A DNA stretch of 64,000 nucleotides, from the NCBI GenBank assembly GCA_900314455.1, contig OMVI01000014.1, positions 1-64,000 on the forward strand, read 5' to 3'. The notes under the pieces were generated by a model. The model did not search any database and had not been told where the DNA came from. It worked only from the letters and a program-made list of their open reading frames with translations. Each line of letters starts with the position of its first letter. Position 1 is the first letter of the stretch. The position numbers and the translations under genes are program-made. Positions 61,043 through 64,000 of this stretch are shown piece after piece. This DNA comes from an uncultured Prevotella sp. (GTDB taxonomy: Bacteria > Bacteroidota > Bacteroidia > Bacteroidales > Bacteroidaceae).

Positions 61043-61804
61043 ATGAGAAAAAGCATTACCATTATAATATTGTTCCTGTTGGCAACGACGGGAATGAATG
61101 CGCAAATAGTTACAAAAGCCAACAAGGGAAAGATAGCGAGCGACATAAAGGAAGGCGTGAACAATGCCATCGAAACGCTCAACCAGCACTCGCATCCTAC
61201 AGGTGAGCATGAGCTGTGGGACGGCTATATTGCTCCGAAAGTGGGACTTGGAATTTCCTCTCTGCCTGGTGCAGGAGGGCGTCCGGAGCTCGGTTTCGTC
61301 GGTGGTGTATATGTAGAGGTGTTCGTTGCCAAAAATTTGGGCTTGTCAATGGAATTGACCTATCAGCACCAAGGTGCCAACAGGGTCCGTTATTCTGAAT
61401 ATGCCGCAATCGCAAATGCCGATGGCGAAATTGTTGACCATACCGTCAACACGGCACGATACTACTATAATCTGGATTATATCAACACCTACTATCTCAT
61501 ACACTGGTATCCGTGGCCGACACGCCCGATAAGTTTCTACACGGGATTGCAGCTCTCAAGGCTCGTCAATGCCAAGAGCGAAGTCAAGGGTTCATCAACT
61601 GCCGACATCAAGGACAGGCTCCATAAGGGTGAGCTCAACATACCTATTGGCGTTTCTTGGGAGGTCGGTCAGTGGGAGTTTGACGCCCGATACTTCTTCT
61701 CTCCACGAGAGATTGCAAAGACACGGCAGGCAAAAGCCATCCTCGGAAACGCCCGCAACATGTCGCTTTCGCTGACAGTAGCTTATAGAATACGGATATT
61801 CTGA
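61043..61804 (+). CDS. Small outer-membrane beta-barrel protein
   Basis: A 253-aa exported protein. A signal peptide (MRKSITIIILFLLATTGMNA, cleavage before QIV) is followed by a beta-rich sequence with alternating hydrophobic residues, for example YIAPKVGLGISSLPGAGGR, GFVGGVYVEVF and FYTGLQLSRLVNAK, ending LSLTVAYRIRIF with a terminal Phe. This is the pattern of an 8- to 10-stranded PorT-like barrel. No specific function can be named. The stop overlaps the start of the next gene (TGATG), so both barrels are made together. Confidence 0.78.
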   Translation: MRKSITIIILFLLATTGMNAQIVTKANKGKIASDIKEGVNNAIETLNQHSHPTGEHELWDGYIAPKVGLGISSLPGAGGRPELGFVGGVYVEVFVAKNLGLSMELTYQHQGANRVRYSEYAAIANADGEIVDHTVNTARYYYNLDYINTYYLIHWYPWPTRPISFYTGLQLSRLVNAKSEVKGSSTADIKDRLHKGELNIPIGVSWEVGQWEFDARYFFSPREIAKTRQAKAILGNARNMSLSLTVAYRIRIF

Positions 61805-63123
61805 TGAAAAGGTTACGCTTCTTACTTGCATTATTTATTTTATTACCTGTCATCGCCGAAGCCGAAGTATCTGAGATTGATACGGCAAAGGCAAATCTGT
61901 TTCCCGTCGACGACGAGGATGCAGGCACTGTTGAGACTGTCGTGAAGGACAAGAATATTCCTTCGCGATGGGGCTATTCCGTTTTCGTTTCTCCGGGAAA
62001 GGTGCTAGGACTTGACGAATGGGCCCGTAAATGGATCGTCAAGGACAACACAACATCTGTTGCCGCTGAGCTCAGATATACTCCGCAGCCTGAGGACGGC
62101 AATCTTTTCGCAGAGGATTATAACTACCCTACTTTCTCGATTGGTTTCCGATACAGTTTCAATCATGGAACTGAACTGACACGAGTTACCGACGAATACA
62201 ATTCCATTCTTGGCGACGTGGCTACCATCTACGGCAAATTCTCTCGCCCGATTTGGAGGACAAAGCACTTTGAGTTTGCTTATTATCTTGGCACGGGTAT
62301 CGGCTACAGCCACAAGAAATACAATAAAACAGACGAAGTGAACAACGAGTTCATCGGCTCTATATGGAATATATACTTCACCGCGGGACTTTCGGCAATG
62401 TACAAGATTGACCGCGAGTGGGCTATAGTTGGCGGAGTCGACTTCAGTCACCATAGTAATGGCGCACTGTATCGCCCTAACAAAGGCACGAATGCCCTCG
62501 GTCCGTTCATCGGTATGGCCTATACGCCAAATTCAAATAAGCAGAAAACGGAACAGGTGGCAGAGTCGTCACAAGCTAAAGGAAAGGGATACAGGAAGGG
62601 TTTCTACCTTGAGCTTAGCGCAGGACTTGGCGCCAAGACTCTGCTTGAGGACTGGTTCATAACTCAGAACTACTCCAAGCCGACCGATCCGAAGTACCAC
62701 ACGACCAAGTTCTCTGTTTATGGAGCGTTCAGTTTTCAGACGGACTTACTCTATAGGTACGCTCGCCGCTGGGCATCGGGTATCGGCTTCGATGTGTTCT
62801 ATGGCGATTATAATGAGAAGCTGAAAACTATTGACAAGCAGATGAAGTACCGCGACGAGACGCACAGTCCCTGGTCGATTGGCATAGCTGCCAAACACGA
62901 AATCTATTTTGGACAGTTGTCGGTGAGATGCGGTATCGGTTACTACCTGTATCGTAACATGGGGTATTGGGCTCAACAAGAGGAAAAACGCTATTATGAG
63001 CGTGTCGGACTCTTCTACTCATTCAAAAAACTTGGCAATGCCAGCCTTGGCTTCAGCGTGAACGCACACCTCACCAAGGCGGACTTTACCGAATTGCAAA
63101 TCAGTTACCCTATAAATCTCTGA
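61804..63123 (+). CDS. PagL-like acyloxyacyl hydrolase (lipid A 3-O-deacylase family)
   Basis: A 439-aa exported protein. A signal peptide (MKRLRFLLALFILLPVIAEA) leads to a first barrel-like part (about 45-250). Its FSHHSNGALYRPNKGTN matches the PagL active site, where a His-Ser pair is followed by Asn. A linker (KQKTEQVAESSQAKGKG) and a second beta-rich part (about 265-439) follow, without a second His-Ser-Asn. PagL of Gram-negative bacteria is only about 150-175 aa, so this is a long form. The likely role is removal of an acyl chain from lipid A in the outer membrane; the second half is unexplained. Translationally coupled to the upstream barrel gene. Confidence 0.75.
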   Translation: MKRLRFLLALFILLPVIAEAEVSEIDTAKANLFPVDDEDAGTVETVVKDKNIPSRWGYSVFVSPGKVLGLDEWARKWIVKDNTTSVAAELRYTPQPEDGNLFAEDYNYPTFSIGFRYSFNHGTELTRVTDEYNSILGDVATIYGKFSRPIWRTKHFEFAYYLGTGIGYSHKKYNKTDEVNNEFIGSIWNIYFTAGLSAMYKIDREWAIVGGVDFSHHSNGALYRPNKGTNALGPFIGMAYTPNSNKQKTEQVAESSQAKGKGYRKGFYLELSAGLGAKTLLEDWFITQNYSKPTDPKYHTTKFSVYGAFSFQTDLLYRYARRWASGIGFDVFYGDYNEKLKTIDKQMKYRDETHSPWSIGIAAKHEIYFGQLSVRCGIGYYLYRNMGYWAQQEEKRYYERVGLFYSFKKLGNASLGFSVNAHLTKADFTELQISYPINL

Positions 63124-63161
63124 TAAAAGCGTGGCAACTGAAAGGGCAGGACTTCCCTACC

Positions 63162-64000
63162 CTATTTCAATTTGTATTCTTCAACATCGCGGAAACCGTT
63201 GAGGAAGTCGCGAGCAAGCATACGTTTCTTACCCGAAAGCTGGAGCTCAAGGATTTCAAGCTTATTGTCCGAGGCGTTTACAAAGAGTTTATTGCGCTCC
63301 ACGGTAAACGTTCCGGGCTCTCCATTTGCAGCTGTTGACGTTTTTGCCGACTTGAAAATCTTCATCGTCAGAGCATTCTTTTCCTTTGCTCCGTCAACTC
63401 TTACCATATCAGACCATGCGCCTGGATATGGACTCAGGCCTCTTATGAAATCGTAAACTTTCTTAGCGGGACTCTGCCAGTCGATGTGGCATGTCTCCTT
63501 GAATATCTTTGGAGCAGGTTTCAAGTCCGAATCATCTTCCGGTTGGGCTATGCTTTCAATCTCGCCGTTGCCCTCTATGAGCTTGTCTATAGTCTCCTCG
63601 GCAGCCTCAGCTCCTAGTTTCATAAGACCGTCATAGACGTATTCGACATCAGCATCATCAGGAATCGGGAATGGTTTCTGAAGAATTATCCTGCCGGTGT
63701 CAATATCCTTGTCGAGGAAGAAAGTCGTAACGCCGGTCTCTGTCTCTCCGTTTATGACCGCCCAGTTTATCGGAGCGGCACCTCGATACTGTGGAAGCAA
63801 GGCAGCATGGACGTTGAATGTACCGTAGCGGGGCATCGACCAAACGACTTCCGGCAGCATACGGAATGCGACAACGACCTGTAAGTCGGCTTTGTAGCTT
63901 GCAAGTTCGTTCACGAAAGCCTCATCCTTCATCTTTACCGGTTGAAGAACGGGCAGATTGTGGGCAACTGCATACTGTTTGACAGCCGAGGGTTGGAGTC
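63162..64000 (-). CDS. fmt: Methionyl-tRNA formyltransferase (N-terminus outside window)
   Basis: Formylates initiator Met-tRNA. The window holds the last 278 codons; the frame is open to the right edge, where it reads AVAHNLPVLQPVKMKDEAF without a stop, so the ATG at 63932 is internal. Seen are VVVAFRMLPEVVW, the formyl-folate site FNVHAALLPQYRGAAPINWA with the catalytic Asn and His, and ETGVTTFFLDKDIDTG. The C-terminal OB-fold domain (CHIDWQSPAKKVYDFIRG to the end) is complete. Missing is about the first 50-60 residues. Confidence 0.96.
   Translation of the reverse strand, partial: LQPSAVKQYAVAHNLPVLQPVKMKDEAFVNELASYKADLQVVVAFRMLPEVVWSMPRYGTFNVHAALLPQYRGAAPINWAVINGETETGVTTFFLDKDIDTGRIILQKPFPIPDDADVEYVYDGLMKLGAEAAEETIDKLIEGNGEIESIAQPEDDSDLKPAPKIFKETCHIDWQSPAKKVYDFIRGLSPYPGAWSDMVRVDGAKEKNALTMKIFKSAKTSTAANGEPGTFTVERNKLFVNASDNKLEILELQLSGKKRMLARDFLNGFRDVEEYKLK

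Noticed and set aside
60934..61182. N-terminal extension of the DUF3078 protein by 83 residues
   Set aside because: The extension crosses the promoter and the divergent gene, and would bury the signal peptide.
63930..63932. Start codon of fmt at 63932
   Set aside because: The frame continues in good Fmt-like sequence to the window edge; the ATG is an internal Met.

Overview
The window reads as a chromosomal segment of a Bacteroidota bacterium, most likely in the Bacteroidales and close to Prevotellaceae. The support is indirect: TAnnTTTG -7 promoter elements instead of an E. coli-type -10 box, few Shine-Dalgarno sequences, the bifunctional fucokinase/GDP-fucose pyrophosphorylase Fkp, the fused LpxC/FabZ, an RseC-rnf operon, a PMCA-type calcium ATPase, a DUF3078 outer-membrane protein and IF-3 with a charged C-terminal tail. 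The species cannot be fixed from the sequence. I see no rRNA, tRNA, CRISPR array, prophage or transposase gene.

Layout, left to right. 0.1-4.4 kb: divergent fkp and fucP (fucose salvage to GDP-fucose). 4.4-6.9 kb: a large YfhO-family membrane protein. 7.1-8.2 kb: mtn-luxS (SAH/SRH recycling, AI-2). 8.5-10.5 kb: an OPT transporter. 10.7-12.7 kb: a yhhQ-queF-queC operon for the queuosine precursor, with a compact preQ1-I type riboswitch at its 5' end. 12.8-16.9 kb: an ABC-F ATPase followed by an M13 peptidase. 17-19.8 kb: tex and a TonB-C-domain protein. 19.9-23.5 kb: rplT, rpmI, infC and thrS. 24-27.8 kb: acn-gltA without icd. 28-33.2 kb: a Ca2+ P-type ATPase and a TonB-dependent receptor. 33.4-39.2 kb: rseC-rnfBCDGEA. 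39.8-42 kb: a small acidic protein, a YycJ-like metallo-hydrolase and a DUF5715-type protein. 42-49.2 kb: phoH, purC, ubiE, aroE, purM, prfA, pyrF. 49.3-59.3 kb: an envelope cluster of an HD hydrolase, lpxD, lpxC/fabZ, lpxA, miaA, PBP1A and a RecD/Pif1-like helicase. 59.7-64 kb: three outer-membrane proteins (one PagL-like) and the 3' part of fmt.

Most genes are housekeeping. The unexpected content is between them: (i) a dispersed family of arrays built from 22-bp AT-rich units at three loci, with related flanks, a possible fourth flank at the left edge of the window, and one copy forming a perfect 29-bp inverted repeat; (ii) two related elements of about 175-204 bp, bounded by 31-36-bp inverted repeats, that fill the whole gaps on either side of prfA; (iii) a cloverleaf-like inverted repeat just downstream of gltA; (iv) a full consensus promoter that points into a gene-free stretch with a 12-bp hairpin; and (v) the preQ1 riboswitch. 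These are the observations I consider most worth checking.

Gene starts were moved inward where the longest open frame began upstream of a visible promoter or ahead of a signal peptide. All family assignments come from motifs recognised by eye; no database search was made.
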